Shown here piece after piece: positions 39,796 through 51,152 of a DNA stretch of 64,000 nt. The stretch comes from Enterobacter sp. Cy-643. Lineage in GTDB: Bacteria > Pseudomonadota > Gammaproteobacteria > Enterobacterales > Enterobacteriaceae. The position numbers were made by a program, and so were the translations under genes. Location of the stretch: NCBI RefSeq assembly GCF_011752815.1, contig NZ_VWWV01000005.1, positions 62,001 through 126,000 on the forward strand, written 5' to 3'. Below the pieces are notes generated by a model. It saw nothing but the letters and a program-made list of their open reading frames with translations, was not told the origin of the DNA and made no database searches. Numbering within the stretch: position 1 is the first letter of the stretch; every line of letters starts with the position of its first letter.

Positions 39796-42027
39796 ATGGT
39801 TGCGGTAAGAAGTGCACATCTCAACAAAGCTGGCGAATTTGCGCCCGAAAAATGGATTGCAAGCCTCGGGATTTCTAACCAGCAGTCGTGTGAACGCTTA
39901 GCCGAAACCTGGGCGTACTGTGAACGCCAGACCAAAGGTCATCCTGACGCTGAATTATTGCTGTGGCGCGGCGTGGAGATGGTCGAAATCCTCTCGATGC
40001 TGAGTATGGACAACGATACTTTGCGCGCCGCGCTGCTGTTCCCTCTGGCGGACGCGGGCGTGGTCAGCGAAGAAGTGATGCTGGAAAGCGTCGGCAAGCA
40101 GGTGGTGACGTTGATTCACGGCGTGCGGGACATGGACGCGATTCGCCACCTGAAAGCAACGCACAACGACTCTGTTTCTTCCGACCAGGTGGATAACGTT
40201 CGCCGTATGCTGCTGGCGATGGTGGATGATTTCCGCTGTGTGGTCATCAAGCTTGCGGAACGTATCGCCCATCTGCGTGAAGTGAAAGATGCGCCGGAAG
40301 ATGAGCGCGTACTGGCGGCCAAAGAATGTACCAACATTTACGCCCCGCTGGCGAACCGCCTCGGTATTGGCCAGCTCAAATGGGAGCTGGAAGATTACTG
40401 TTTCCGCTACCTGCACCCGGAAGAATATAAGCGTATCGCGAAGCTGCTGCACGAGCGCCGGATCGATCGCGAGCAGTACATCGACGATTTTGTCGGCATA
40501 TTACGTTCTTCGATGAAAGAGGATGGCGTAAAGGCTGAAGTTTATGGCCGACCAAAACACATCTACAGCATCTGGCGCAAAATGCAGAAAAAACATTTGG
40601 CGTTTGATGAGCTGTTTGACGTGCGTGCGGTGCGTATCGTCGCCGAGCGCCTGCAGGACTGCTATGCGGCGCTGGGGATAGTGCATACTCACTTCCGCCA
40701 TTTGCCTGATGAGTTTGACGACTATGTTGCCAACCCTAAACCGAACGGCTACCAGTCTATTCATACCGTGGTGCTTGGTCCGAACGGCAAAACTATAGAG
40801 ATCCAGATCCGCACCAAGCAGATGCATGAAGAGTCCGAACTTGGCGTGGCCGCGCACTGGAAGTACAAAGAAGGCAATGCGCGCAGCGGCAGTTCCGGGC
40901 ATGAAGATCGCATTGCGTGGCTGCGCAAGCTTATCGCCTGGCAGGAAGAGATGTCCGACTCCGGGGAAATGCTCGACGAAGTCCGCAGCCAGGTCTTTGA
41001 CGACCGCGTGTACGTGTTTACGCCGAAAGGGGACGTGGTGGACCTGCCTGCAGGCTCGACGCCGCTGGACTTTGCCTACCATATTCACAGCGATGTCGGG
41101 CACCGCTGCATTGGGGCGAAAATCGGCGGGCGCATCGTACCCTTTACCTATCAATTACAAATGGGTGACCAGATCGAGGTCATTACCCAGAAGCAGCCGA
41201 ACCCGAGCCGCGACTGGCTGAACCCAAACCTGGGGTACATCACTACCAGCCGCGGGCGAGCGAAGATCCACAACTGGTTCCGCAAGCAGGATCGCGACAA
41301 GAACATTCTTGCCGGACGCCAGATCCTGGACGACGAGATTGAACATCTGGGCATCAGCCTGAAAGAAGCAGAGAAAACGCTGCTGCCGCGCTACAACTTC
41401 AACGAAATTGAAGAGCTGCTGGCGGCTATCGGCGGCGGGGACATCCGCCTGAACCAGATGAGCAACTATCTGCAGGCGCAGTTTAATAAGCCAAGCGCCG
41501 AGGAACAGGATGCCGCCGCCTTACGTCAGCTGACGCAAAAAAGCTATTCACCACCGCAGTCGCGCAGTAAAGACAATGGCCGCGTAGTGGTTGAGGGCGT
41601 AGGGAATCTGATGCACCACATCGCCCGCTGCTGCCAGCCGATTCCGGGAGACGAAATCGTCGGCTTCATAACCCAGGGACGCGGGATCTCGATTCACCGC
41701 GCCGACTGTGACCAACTGGCCGAGCTGCAGTCCCACGCGCCGGAACGTATCGTCGACGCCGTTTGGGGGGAAAGCTACTCCAGCGGCTATTCACTGGTGG
41801 TTCGCGTCACGGCCAACGATCGCAGCGGTCTGCTGCGCGATATCACCACCATTCTGGCGAACGAAAAGGTCAACGTGCTTGGCGTGGCCAGCCGCAGCGA
41901 TACGAAGCAGCAGCTGGCGACCATCGATATGACCATTGAGATCTATAACCTGCAGGTGCTTGGGCGCGTGCTGGGTAAACTCAACCAGGTGCCGGACATT
42001 ATCGATGCCCGCAGGCTGCACGGCTAA
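39796..42027 (+). CDS. relA: GTP pyrophosphokinase RelA
   Basis: RelA makes (p)ppGpp on stalled ribosomes during amino-acid starvation. The product is 743 aa (E. coli 744). The N-terminal hydrolase-like domain lacks the HD pair (LLFPLADAG stands at that place), as in other RelA proteins, so it should only synthesise. The synthetase segment includes YGRPKHIYSIWRKM and PKPNGYQSIHTVV. TGS, zinc-finger-like (HHIARCCQPIPGDEI) and ACT/RRM domains follow. In E. coli mazE, mazF and mazG come next; here mazEF is absent. Confidence 0.98.
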   Translation: MVAVRSAHLNKAGEFAPEKWIASLGISNQQSCERLAETWAYCERQTKGHPDAELLLWRGVEMVEILSMLSMDNDTLRAALLFPLADAGVVSEEVMLESVGKQVVTLIHGVRDMDAIRHLKATHNDSVSSDQVDNVRRMLLAMVDDFRCVVIKLAERIAHLREVKDAPEDERVLAAKECTNIYAPLANRLGIGQLKWELEDYCFRYLHPEEYKRIAKLLHERRIDREQYIDDFVGILRSSMKEDGVKAEVYGRPKHIYSIWRKMQKKHLAFDELFDVRAVRIVAERLQDCYAALGIVHTHFRHLPDEFDDYVANPKPNGYQSIHTVVLGPNGKTIEIQIRTKQMHEESELGVAAHWKYKEGNARSGSSGHEDRIAWLRKLIAWQEEMSDSGEMLDEVRSQVFDDRVYVFTPKGDVVDLPAGSTPLDFAYHIHSDVGHRCIGAKIGGRIVPFTYQLQMGDQIEVITQKQPNPSRDWLNPNLGYITTSRGRAKIHNWFRKQDRDKNILAGRQILDDEIEHLGISLKEAEKTLLPRYNFNEIEELLAAIGGGDIRLNQMSNYLQAQFNKPSAEEQDAAALRQLTQKSYSPPQSRSKDNGRVVVEGVGNLMHHIARCCQPIPGDEIVGFITQGRGISIHRADCDQLAELQSHAPERIVDAVWGESYSSGYSLVVRVTANDRSGLLRDITTILANEKVNVLGVASRSDTKQQLATIDMTIEIYNLQVLGRVLGKLNQVPDIIDARRLHG

Positions 42028-42037
42028 TTTATTGTCC

Positions 42038-42173
42038 CCCTCACCCCGACCCTCTCCCCAGAAGGGAGAGGGGGAACAACTTTGCTCAATTTGGTACGCT
42101 TTCCAAAGGTTGATGGCGAACAATTCTACTCAGTCCATCCCCTCTCCCTTTTAGGGAGAGGGGATGGTGAGGG
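42038..42173. repeat. BIME-like inverted repeat unit between relA and mazG
   Basis: A 136-bp unit bounded by the 8-bp inverted ends CCCTCACC and GGTGAGGG. Each end carries a C-rich/G-rich hairpin: on the left CCCTCTCCC/GGGAGAGGG with a 5-base loop, on the right a 15-bp perfect stem from 42135 to 42167. The middle 60 bases are A+T-richer and unstructured. The paired, opposite orientation is like REP pairs (BIMEs). It occupies the place of mazEF. The right hairpin ends 27 bases before the mazG start. Confidence 0.6.
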
Positions 42174-42193
42174 TAAAAAAACAAGGAATTACA

Positions 42194-42985
42194 ATGGCTC
42201 AAATCGACCGCCTGCTTGGGATCATGCAGCGTCTGCGTGATCCTCAAAACGGCTGCCCGTGGGATCGCGAACAAACTTTCGCCACCATCGCGCCGTACAC
42301 GCTCGAAGAAACCTATGAAGTTCTCGACGCCATTAATCGCGAAGACTTTGACGATCTGCGCGGTGAACTGGGTGACTTGCTGTTCCAGGTGGTGTTTTAC
42401 GCGCAGATGGGGCAGGAAGAAGGGCGCTTTAATTTTGAAGACATTTGCCGGGAGATCGGTGACAAGCTTGAGCGCCGCCACCCGCATATCTTTGCTGACG
42501 GTGATGCAGCAACCAGCGGGGAAGTGCTGGCGAAGTGGGAGCAAATCAAAATTGAAGAGCGCGCGCAGAAGGCTCAGCACTCGGCGCTGGACGATATCCC
42601 TGAAGCACTGCCGGCGCTCATGCGTGCGCAAAAAATCCAGAAACGCTGCTCAAACGTCGGCTTTGACTGGAAAACCCTCGGCCCGGTGCTGGATAAAGTG
42701 CACGAAGAGATCGACGAAGTCATGTTTGAAGCCCAGCAGGCCGTGGTGGACGAGGCAAAGCTGGAAGAAGAAGTGGGTGATTTATTGTTCGCCACCGTCA
42801 ATCTGGCTCGCCATTTGGGCACCAAAGCTGAGGTGGCGTTACAAAAAGCTAACCGAAAATTCGAGGCTCGTTTCCGAAAAGTGGAGGCGATTGTCGCCGC
42901 TCAGGGGTTAACCATGGAGCAGGCCGGGCTGGAAATTATGGAAAAAGCCTGGCAAGAAGTGAAACGCCAGGAAACTGAAATCTAA
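42194..42985 (+). CDS. mazG: Nucleoside triphosphate pyrophosphohydrolase MazG
   Basis: MazG hydrolyses nucleoside triphosphates to monophosphates and pyrophosphate and lowers (p)ppGpp during starvation. I chose the ATG at 42194 with AAGGAA upstream, giving 263 aa as in E. coli; an upstream GTG would extend into the repeat. It has two all-alpha MazG domains; the first contains CPWDREQTFATIAPYTLEE and the EExxE-type metal site, the second LEEEVGDLLFATVNLAR. The toxin-antitoxin pair mazEF that normally precedes it is missing. Confidence 0.97.
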   Translation: MAQIDRLLGIMQRLRDPQNGCPWDREQTFATIAPYTLEETYEVLDAINREDFDDLRGELGDLLFQVVFYAQMGQEEGRFNFEDICREIGDKLERRHPHIFADGDAATSGEVLAKWEQIKIEERAQKAQHSALDDIPEALPALMRAQKIQKRCSNVGFDWKTLGPVLDKVHEEIDEVMFEAQQAVVDEAKLEEEVGDLLFATVNLARHLGTKAEVALQKANRKFEARFRKVEAIVAAQGLTMEQAGLEIMEKAWQEVKRQETEI

Positions 42986-43127
42986 AGCGTTTTTGCTATC
43001 AGCTGCACTTTTTAGCGCTTTTTATTTAACAAGCGATTGATTTGCGTCAAAAACATTTATCACGGAAGGGCTATTTTCTTAGCCTGACTGTGGGGCCGGA
43101 TTGATTTCCGGGGAACAGAATGAATGT

Positions 43128-43156
43128 TTGTGGCGCCCATGCTGTTCGGGTATACT
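43128..43156 (+). promoter_or_regulatory. Candidate pyrG promoter
   Basis: TTGTGG (43128-43133) and TATACT (43151-43156) are 17 bp apart and lie 55 bases before the pyrG ATG, in the gap after mazG. Confidence 0.5.
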
Positions 43157-43195
43157 ACTTTCCCGTCCTGGTTATTCCATCGTCTTTAAACCTAA

Positions 43196-44848
<1,653 letters not shown>

Positions 44849-44923
44849 GCAGAGTTAGAACGGCAACGCGCGACATTTTCGCGCGTTGTTTGTCTGGAGT
44901 TTTAGTTTAACGTTGTGACTTGA

Positions 44924-46240
<1,317 letters not shown>

Positions 46241-46265
46241 GTTCTTACTGCTGCTTTAGACTTTG

Positions 46266-46292
46266 AAAAACCCGCTTCGGCGGGTTTTTTTT
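46266..46292 (+). terminator. Terminator after eno
   Basis: CCCGC-TTCG-GCGGG, extended by an A5/T5 pairing, is followed by eight T. This is the compact form common after highly expressed genes. Confidence 0.9.
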
Positions 46293-46318
46293 CGTCTTTG
46301 GTTTGAGCGGAATGAAGC

Positions 46319-46339
46319 AGGCCGGGAAGATCCCGGCCT
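46319..46339. terminator. Hairpin after the M20 peptidase gene
   Basis: AGGCCGGGA and TCCCGGCCT form a 9-bp stem with a 3-base loop, 40 bases beyond the stop of the minus-strand peptidase gene. The U-run is poor. Confidence 0.5.
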
Positions 46340-46379
46340 TCAGGCTGATGACAGACCTCATGCGGATAAAATTCTGCTT

Positions 46380-47492
46380 TTACAGCGAGCGGATCACTTC
46401 GCGCAGCAGCCGGACCCGGGGTTCGATGCTGTCCAGTTCCAGATATTCGGAAGGGGAATGGAATCCGGCGCCGACAGGGCCAAATCCATCCAGGGAAGGC
46501 ACACCAAGGGCCGCCGTGTGGTTGGCGTCTGAGCCGCCACCGACAGCCTGCCAGCGGACTTCCACATCGACAGCCTCACCGGCTTTTTCCACCAGCTTCA
46601 TCAGCTTTTCCGTTTCGGCGGAAGGTGACATTGCGGGCGTTTGCGCCTGTTGTTCGACGGTGGTTAACACATCTGGCTCGAACTGAAGATGGCTGAACGA
46701 CTGAATGGCCTCGTTGACCCGTCGAAATTCATCGTTATCATTGAAGCGGAGATCGACAATCATCTCCGCGCGATCCGCCACGATATTCGCCCCGACGCCG
46801 CCGGAAATCACACCGGTGTTCAGCGTGGTACCTTTCGTGATATCGGCCAGATCGCTGATTGCCAGCACCGCGTGAGCGAGCGCTTTCACCGCAGAACGGC
46901 CTTTTTCCGGATCGTTACCCGCATGGGCAGCGACGCCTTTAAAAGCCAGGCGGTAACGGGCCATGCCTTTTCTGGCTTTCACCAGAGAGCCATCGGCTCT
47001 TGCCGCTTCGCACACCAGCACGCAGCGGCTGCGTTTTGCTATGCCGCCTATCCATTCGTGCGAATGGGCTGAGCCAGTTTCTTCATCCGGGTTCATGGCC
47101 ACGGCGATAGCCAACCGCTCAAGGTCGGCTTTGTCCAGGCCGCGTAAAGCCCAAAGAATAGATAACAACCCGCTTTTCATGTCTGACACGCCAGGCCCAT
47201 AGGCGCGGTCGCCTTCAAGGCTGAAAGGGCGTTCTGAGACGGTTCCCGGCGGGAATACGGTATCCATGTGCCCCACCAGCAAAACGTCGTATTCTGCGGC
47301 GTCAGGTTTATTCGTGGCAAACAAACCCGGCCCCACTTTGTTCCCCAAGTCAACGCTGTCACAGTGCCAGTTTTCTGACAGGTACCATTGTTGAAAAATA
47401 CGGCTGACTTCTTCCACACCCGCAAGGGTGGCGGTGCCGCAGTCGATATTCACGACGCTTTTTAACTCTTGAAGATACTGTTTCAGATCCAT
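46380..47492 (-). CDS. M20 family metallopeptidase (carboxypeptidase G2-like)
   Basis: A 370-aa zinc-dependent exopeptidase of the M20/ArgE/CPG2 group from the ATG at 47492. The metal segments are VGHMDTVFPPG, GVSDMKSGLL and the catalytic glutamate pair in NPDEETGSAHS; a late histidine lies in GAGFHSPSEYLELDS. The dimerisation domain contains the conserved GVAAHAGNDPEKG. No signal peptide is seen, so it acts in the cytoplasm. The gene starts two bases after the upstream yjiG-like gene, so the three form one unit. The substrate is not known; a peptide or acylated amino acid is likely. Confidence 0.85.
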   Translation of the reverse strand: MDLKQYLQELKSVVNIDCGTATLAGVEEVSRIFQQWYLSENWHCDSVDLGNKVGPGLFATNKPDAAEYDVLLVGHMDTVFPPGTVSERPFSLEGDRAYGPGVSDMKSGLLSILWALRGLDKADLERLAIAVAMNPDEETGSAHSHEWIGGIAKRSRCVLVCEAARADGSLVKARKGMARYRLAFKGVAAHAGNDPEKGRSAVKALAHAVLAISDLADITKGTTLNTGVISGGVGANIVADRAEMIVDLRFNDNDEFRRVNEAIQSFSHLQFEPDVLTTVEQQAQTPAMSPSAETEKLMKLVEKAGEAVDVEVRWQAVGGGSDANHTAALGVPSLDGFGPVGAGFHSPSEYLELDSIEPRVRLLREVIRSL

Positions 47493-47494
47493 GG

Positions 47495-47962
47495 TTACTC
47501 CAGAATAAGCACGCGCATGATCAGCATGGCGCAAAATGCGTTGAGTACGGAAAGGGCTATCATCAGCGGAATGCGTTTTGCCGGAATACCGACCACGCCG
47601 AGAATACGCCCGGCGTACTGCACCTGTGAGCCCATCAAATAGATTGCTGGCGCGAGAATGGCCAGATGTTCGCCGCTGAGGATCCCTTTTTCAAACAGGC
47701 TGATAGCGACGCCTACGCCGCCGCCCATCGACATCCAGCCGCCGATAAGCACCGCTGCGGCTTCACCCGGCAGCCCAAAGAGTTTCATCACCGGGCCAAA
47801 CAACCACGCCATGCCCTGCAGCGCGCCCGTCAGCTCGAGCGCATAGATAATAATGAATGCCATCAACACATTAGGCAGCGTGCTGGTTGTGGCTATGTTC
47901 CAGCCTTTGCGCGCGCCCGCCACAAAGACATCGGTGATCATCGGTTTTGCGGCATCAGCCAT
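47495..47962 (-). CDS. YjiG family membrane protein (nucleoside-recognition/Gate domain)
   Basis: A 155-aa protein with about four membrane helices, similar to E. coli YjiG. The Gate-domain segment is WMSMGGGVGVAISLFEKG. YjiG and YjiH together look like the two halves of a Gate-domain transporter. In E. coli they are encoded with the isoaspartyl dipeptidase IadA; here the enzyme is an M20 peptidase. The start overlaps the yjiH-like stop by eight bases. I give no symbol because this is a homologue at another locus. Confidence 0.8.
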   Translation of the reverse strand: MADAAKPMITDVFVAGARKGWNIATTSTLPNVLMAFIIIYALELTGALQGMAWLFGPVMKLFGLPGEAAAVLIGGWMSMGGGVGVAISLFEKGILSGEHLAILAPAIYLMGSQVQYAGRILGVVGIPAKRIPLMIALSVLNAFCAMLIMRVLILE

Positions 47963-48668
47963 GCTGCACCTCCGTTTTTGTTTTCCGCTCGGTAACGTTC
48001 AGGATCAGGCGCATCATGTTTGCCCCGACGATTTTCATAATGAACATCACGGCGACGCACATGCCGATAGAGCTTGGCACGGCCTGGCTGCCGTCAACGG
48101 CGATCAGCGTGAAGAGCACGGCTCCGGAAGAGAAAAAGTTGGTGATCATGGCGCCGGCGGAAAACTGGAACATGGTGAACACCGTTTTTTCTTTTTCGGT
48201 TATCTGGCCTTCATCGGCAAGCACGCGTGTGAGCGATGCGCCAACGTCGGTACTTTGCAGGCTGCCGATTAGCGCAAGACCCGTGGCACCGGGAATGCCC
48301 ATCAGGGGCCGAAGCAGAGGGGTCAGCAGTTTTCTTGCAGCACTCAGCGCGCCGTAGTGTTCCAGCACGTTAATCATGCCCAGCGCAAACATCACGGCAG
48401 GAATGAGGCCGAAAGCAAAAAGAAAACCGTCCATTGCGCCATACCCGCCGTTGCCGCGGAAGGCGCTTTTGGCGACATCCAGCGATTCTCCGGCGGGATT
48501 CACGCCGCTGACAACTTTGCCGAAGGCACCGTTTAGCGTGGTGAAGTCAAACACCCCGTACCAGTTTTTTCCACCCAGCAGGCCAGAGAAAAAGACCATC
48601 GCAAACAGCAGGCTAAACCAGGCTGCGGGCCCAACTCTTTGTTGTCCGGGAACAGAGGAATCAACCAT
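47955..48668 (-). CDS. YjiH family membrane protein
   Basis: A 237-aa inner-membrane protein (E. coli YjiH 227) with about five helices. The Gate-like segment IGSLQSTDVGASLTRVLADEG lies in the middle. It is the first gene of the yjiH-yjiG-peptidase unit, divergent from queE. A role in moving a peptide or its product across the membrane is an inference from the constant association with peptidases. Confidence 0.8.
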   Translation of the reverse strand: MVDSSVPGQQRVGPAAWFSLLFAMVFFSGLLGGKNWYGVFDFTTLNGAFGKVVSGVNPAGESLDVAKSAFRGNGGYGAMDGFLFAFGLIPAVMFALGMINVLEHYGALSAARKLLTPLLRPLMGIPGATGLALIGSLQSTDVGASLTRVLADEGQITEKEKTVFTMFQFSAGAMITNFFSSGAVLFTLIAVDGSQAVPSSIGMCVAVMFIMKIVGANMMRLILNVTERKTKTEVQHG

Positions 48669-48930
48669 TTATCATTTCCTTATGTGATTTCATGGGGAAA
48701 GCCAGAGGGATGCTAGAAGTTAGCAATACGTGCTGTTATGACGGCGATCAACATGAGCAGCGAACGTTTAATCACCTTAAGAAAGTTGAGAGCTGGCACA
48801 CAGTAACCGTGAAAACGGAGGTTCTATGCGCGGTATGGGCATCAGGCACCGCCGTGGCGCAGCCGCTTTCGCATGATCTCCATCGCCAGTTCTGCGATAA
48901 TTACTTTTTGTGACTATGACTGAGATGATT

Positions 48931-49602
48931 ATGCAGTACCCGATTAACGAGATGTTCCAGACCCTGCAAGGGGAAGGCTATTTTACCGGCGTGCCCGCCA
49001 TTTTTATTCGCCTGCAGGGTTGCCCGGTAGGCTGCGCCTGGTGCGATACCAAACATACCTGGGATAAGCTCGCGGATCGTGAAGTGTCGCTGTTCAGCAT
49101 CCTGGCCAAAACTAAAGAAAGTGATAAATGGGGTGCGGCAAGCGCCGAAGATCTGTTGGCCGTTATTGGCCGTCAGGGCTATACCGCGCGGCATGTGGTG
49201 ATCACTGGCGGTGAGCCGTGCATTCATGACCTCACGCCGCTGACGGATTTACTTGAGAAAAACGGGTTTAGCTGCCAGATAGAAACCAGCGGCACGCACG
49301 AAGTGCGCTGTACGGCAAATACCTGGGTGACGGTGTCTCCGAAGGTGAATATGCGCGGCGGATACGACATTCTCTCCCAGGCGCTGGACCGTGCGGATGA
49401 AATTAAGCATCCGGTCGGGCGAATGCGTGACGTCGAAGCGCTGGACGAACTGCTGGCTACGCTGACGGATGAGAAAAGCCGCATCATCGCGTTGCAGCCG
49501 ATCAGCCAAAAAGAGGACGCGACGCGCCTGTGCATCGAAACCTGCATCGCGCGCAACTGGCGCCTGTCGATGCAGACGCACAAGTATTTGAATATTGCCT
49601 GA
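48931..49602 (+). CDS. queE: 7-carboxy-7-deazaguanine synthase QueE
   Basis: QueE is a radical-SAM enzyme that turns 6-carboxytetrahydropterin into 7-carboxy-7-deazaguanine for queuosine. I chose the ATG at 48931 (MQYPINEMFQTLQGEG), giving 223 aa as in E. coli; in-frame starts 15-21 bases upstream are possible. The cluster motif CPVGCAWC has Cys31, Cys35 and Cys38. VVITGGEPCIHDL is the SAM-binding GGE segment. It works after QueD, also encoded in this window. The 262-base gap to the divergent yjiH-like gene shows no gene. Confidence 0.97.
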   Translation: MQYPINEMFQTLQGEGYFTGVPAIFIRLQGCPVGCAWCDTKHTWDKLADREVSLFSILAKTKESDKWGAASAEDLLAVIGRQGYTARHVVITGGEPCIHDLTPLTDLLEKNGFSCQIETSGTHEVRCTANTWVTVSPKVNMRGGYDILSQALDRADEIKHPVGRMRDVEALDELLATLTDEKSRIIALQPISQKEDATRLCIETCIARNWRLSMQTHKYLNIA

Positions 49603-49647
49603 TGAGCAAAGCCGGGTGTAGCTATCACACCCGGCGCAAACAGTTAG

Positions 49648-51126
49648 TTAAGCGTTGGACCAGCTTTGAATTGAGTCCGTGTTATCTAACTCCCCGTGCA
49701 TCACCTGATACGATTTTTTCAAAATAACGTCAGTATGCTGCGTTAACTCTCTGAAAATGCCTTTGTTTAGCGCCTCATAGCGTTTAGCGTTGTTTTCTAT
49801 CGGCATAAACACATCTTTGACCCGCACCATTTTTTCGACGGCGGTTTCATAGCTGGTATACAGCCCCAGCCCGACGGCGGTGTTGATTGCCGCCCCCAGA
49901 CTTGCGCAACCGTTAATCGCGTTACGCCTGATCGGCAGATTGAACACGTCGGCAAAGATCTGCATAAACAGATCGCTGTTGGAGCCACCGCCGGTGATGA
50001 TCACATGTTTAGCAAAGTGGTCCATCTCATGGCACATATTGTCGTAGTTGTTTTTCAGCGTCAGGGCGATGCTTTCGAGGATCGAACGGTAAATCCAGGC
50101 GTAGTCCATGCTGGAATCAAAACCTATCATGATCCCGCGCTTGAACGGCTCCCACGGGTTGGTCAGCCAGTCCAGCACGGTCATCAGGCCGTTGCAGCCC
50201 GGCGGCACCAGTGCCGCTTTCTTGTTCAGCAACTCTTCCGGGGAAAGGTTTTGCGCTTTGGCATCCTGGATCAGCGACTCGCCAAGCATGTCCCGCAGCC
50301 AGCTTACCGTCCACATTCCTTTGCGGATGCCGTAGCCTTCATACAGCAGCGTTTCAGGAATAGATGACATAATGGGCCAGTAGGCCGCCGGGGCTTTCGG
50401 CAGCGCTTTGCCGTTCATCATCAGCGCGATATAGGTGCCGAGGGATATCACCGCCGTTTCATCATCCAGCAGCCCGGCCCCAAGCGCTTCTACCGGCTTA
50501 TCGCTGGTGGTACAAACCACCGGTAATCCGACCGGGAAGCCCGTAGCCTTCGCCGCGTTTTCGGTAAGATGACCAATGACCGTGCCCGGCATCTGAACAT
50601 CAAACAGCATGGTGCGCGGAATATTAAATTTCTTCAGCACTTCGCCGTCGTCGCTCCATGACCACGTTTTGTAGTCCACGGGCCACTGGCCAAAATAGTT
50701 GGCGATATTGTCTTTAAACTCGCCGGTTAAGCGGTGAGACAGGTATCCCGAGAAAGAGGTAACCCAGGCGACATCAGGATTTGTGTGCTCGTAGGGACGG
50801 GTGACGCGGGCATCCTGCCAGCTGATCAGCGGCTCAGCCGGTGTGCCGTCGGCCTTTAATAGGGCGCGGCAGCAGCGTATGGAGCCGAGACCAATCCCGA
50901 CGATAGCGTTCTTGTCGCCCGTGAAGTGGCTCATTAAATCCTGCCCGGCGCGGCACAGCGAGTCCCACAGGTCGTCGTCAGGGTGCTCGGCGGTATCCGC
51001 GTCCGGCGTGTACATCGGCTGAAGCTGCCCCTTGCCTTCGCAGATGATATTGCCTGCCAGATCGTACATCACGACTTTTGTACTCTGGCTCCCACCATCA
51101 ATCCCAATGATGTATTGCTTCGACAT
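49648..51126 (-). CDS. ygcE: FGGY-family carbohydrate kinase YgcE
   Basis: A 492-aa kinase of the FGGY family (glycerol, xylulose and similar kinases), matching YgcE in length. The N-terminal phosphate-binding segment is IGIDGGSQSTKVVMYD, and the C-terminal ATP segment is HVIITGGGSNSDLFMQIFADVF. The substrate is unknown. It follows yqcE by 26 bases in a transporter-kinase operon, so it should phosphorylate whatever YqcE brings in. Its expression probably depends on the leader hairpin before yqcE. Confidence 0.92.
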   Translation of the reverse strand: MSKQYIIGIDGGSQSTKVVMYDLAGNIICEGKGQLQPMYTPDADTAEHPDDDLWDSLCRAGQDLMSHFTGDKNAIVGIGLGSIRCCRALLKADGTPAEPLISWQDARVTRPYEHTNPDVAWVTSFSGYLSHRLTGEFKDNIANYFGQWPVDYKTWSWSDDGEVLKKFNIPRTMLFDVQMPGTVIGHLTENAAKATGFPVGLPVVCTTSDKPVEALGAGLLDDETAVISLGTYIALMMNGKALPKAPAAYWPIMSSIPETLLYEGYGIRKGMWTVSWLRDMLGESLIQDAKAQNLSPEELLNKKAALVPPGCNGLMTVLDWLTNPWEPFKRGIMIGFDSSMDYAWIYRSILESIALTLKNNYDNMCHEMDHFAKHVIITGGGSNSDLFMQIFADVFNLPIRRNAINGCASLGAAINTAVGLGLYTSYETAVEKMVRVKDVFMPIENNAKRYEALNKGIFRELTQHTDVILKKSYQVMHGELDNTDSIQSWSNA

Positions 51127-51152
51127 TGCCTTTCTCCTTCAATTTTCCCTCA

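Noticed and set aside
40019-40080. Possible defect in RelA because the HD hydrolase pair is missing
   Set aside because: The LLFPLADAG replacement is the normal state of enterobacterial RelA, which only synthesises (p)ppGpp; hydrolysis is by SpoT.
48692-48913. 73-codon open frame between yjiH-like gene and queE
   Set aside because: No family resemblance, no good ribosome-binding site, and it fills a promoter region. I treat 48669-48930 as a control region with no gene.
48669-48930. PreQ1 riboswitch before queE
   Set aside because: I looked for a compact pseudoknot with the C-rich loop and A-rich tail near the start and did not see one. Enterobacterial queE is not known to carry it.
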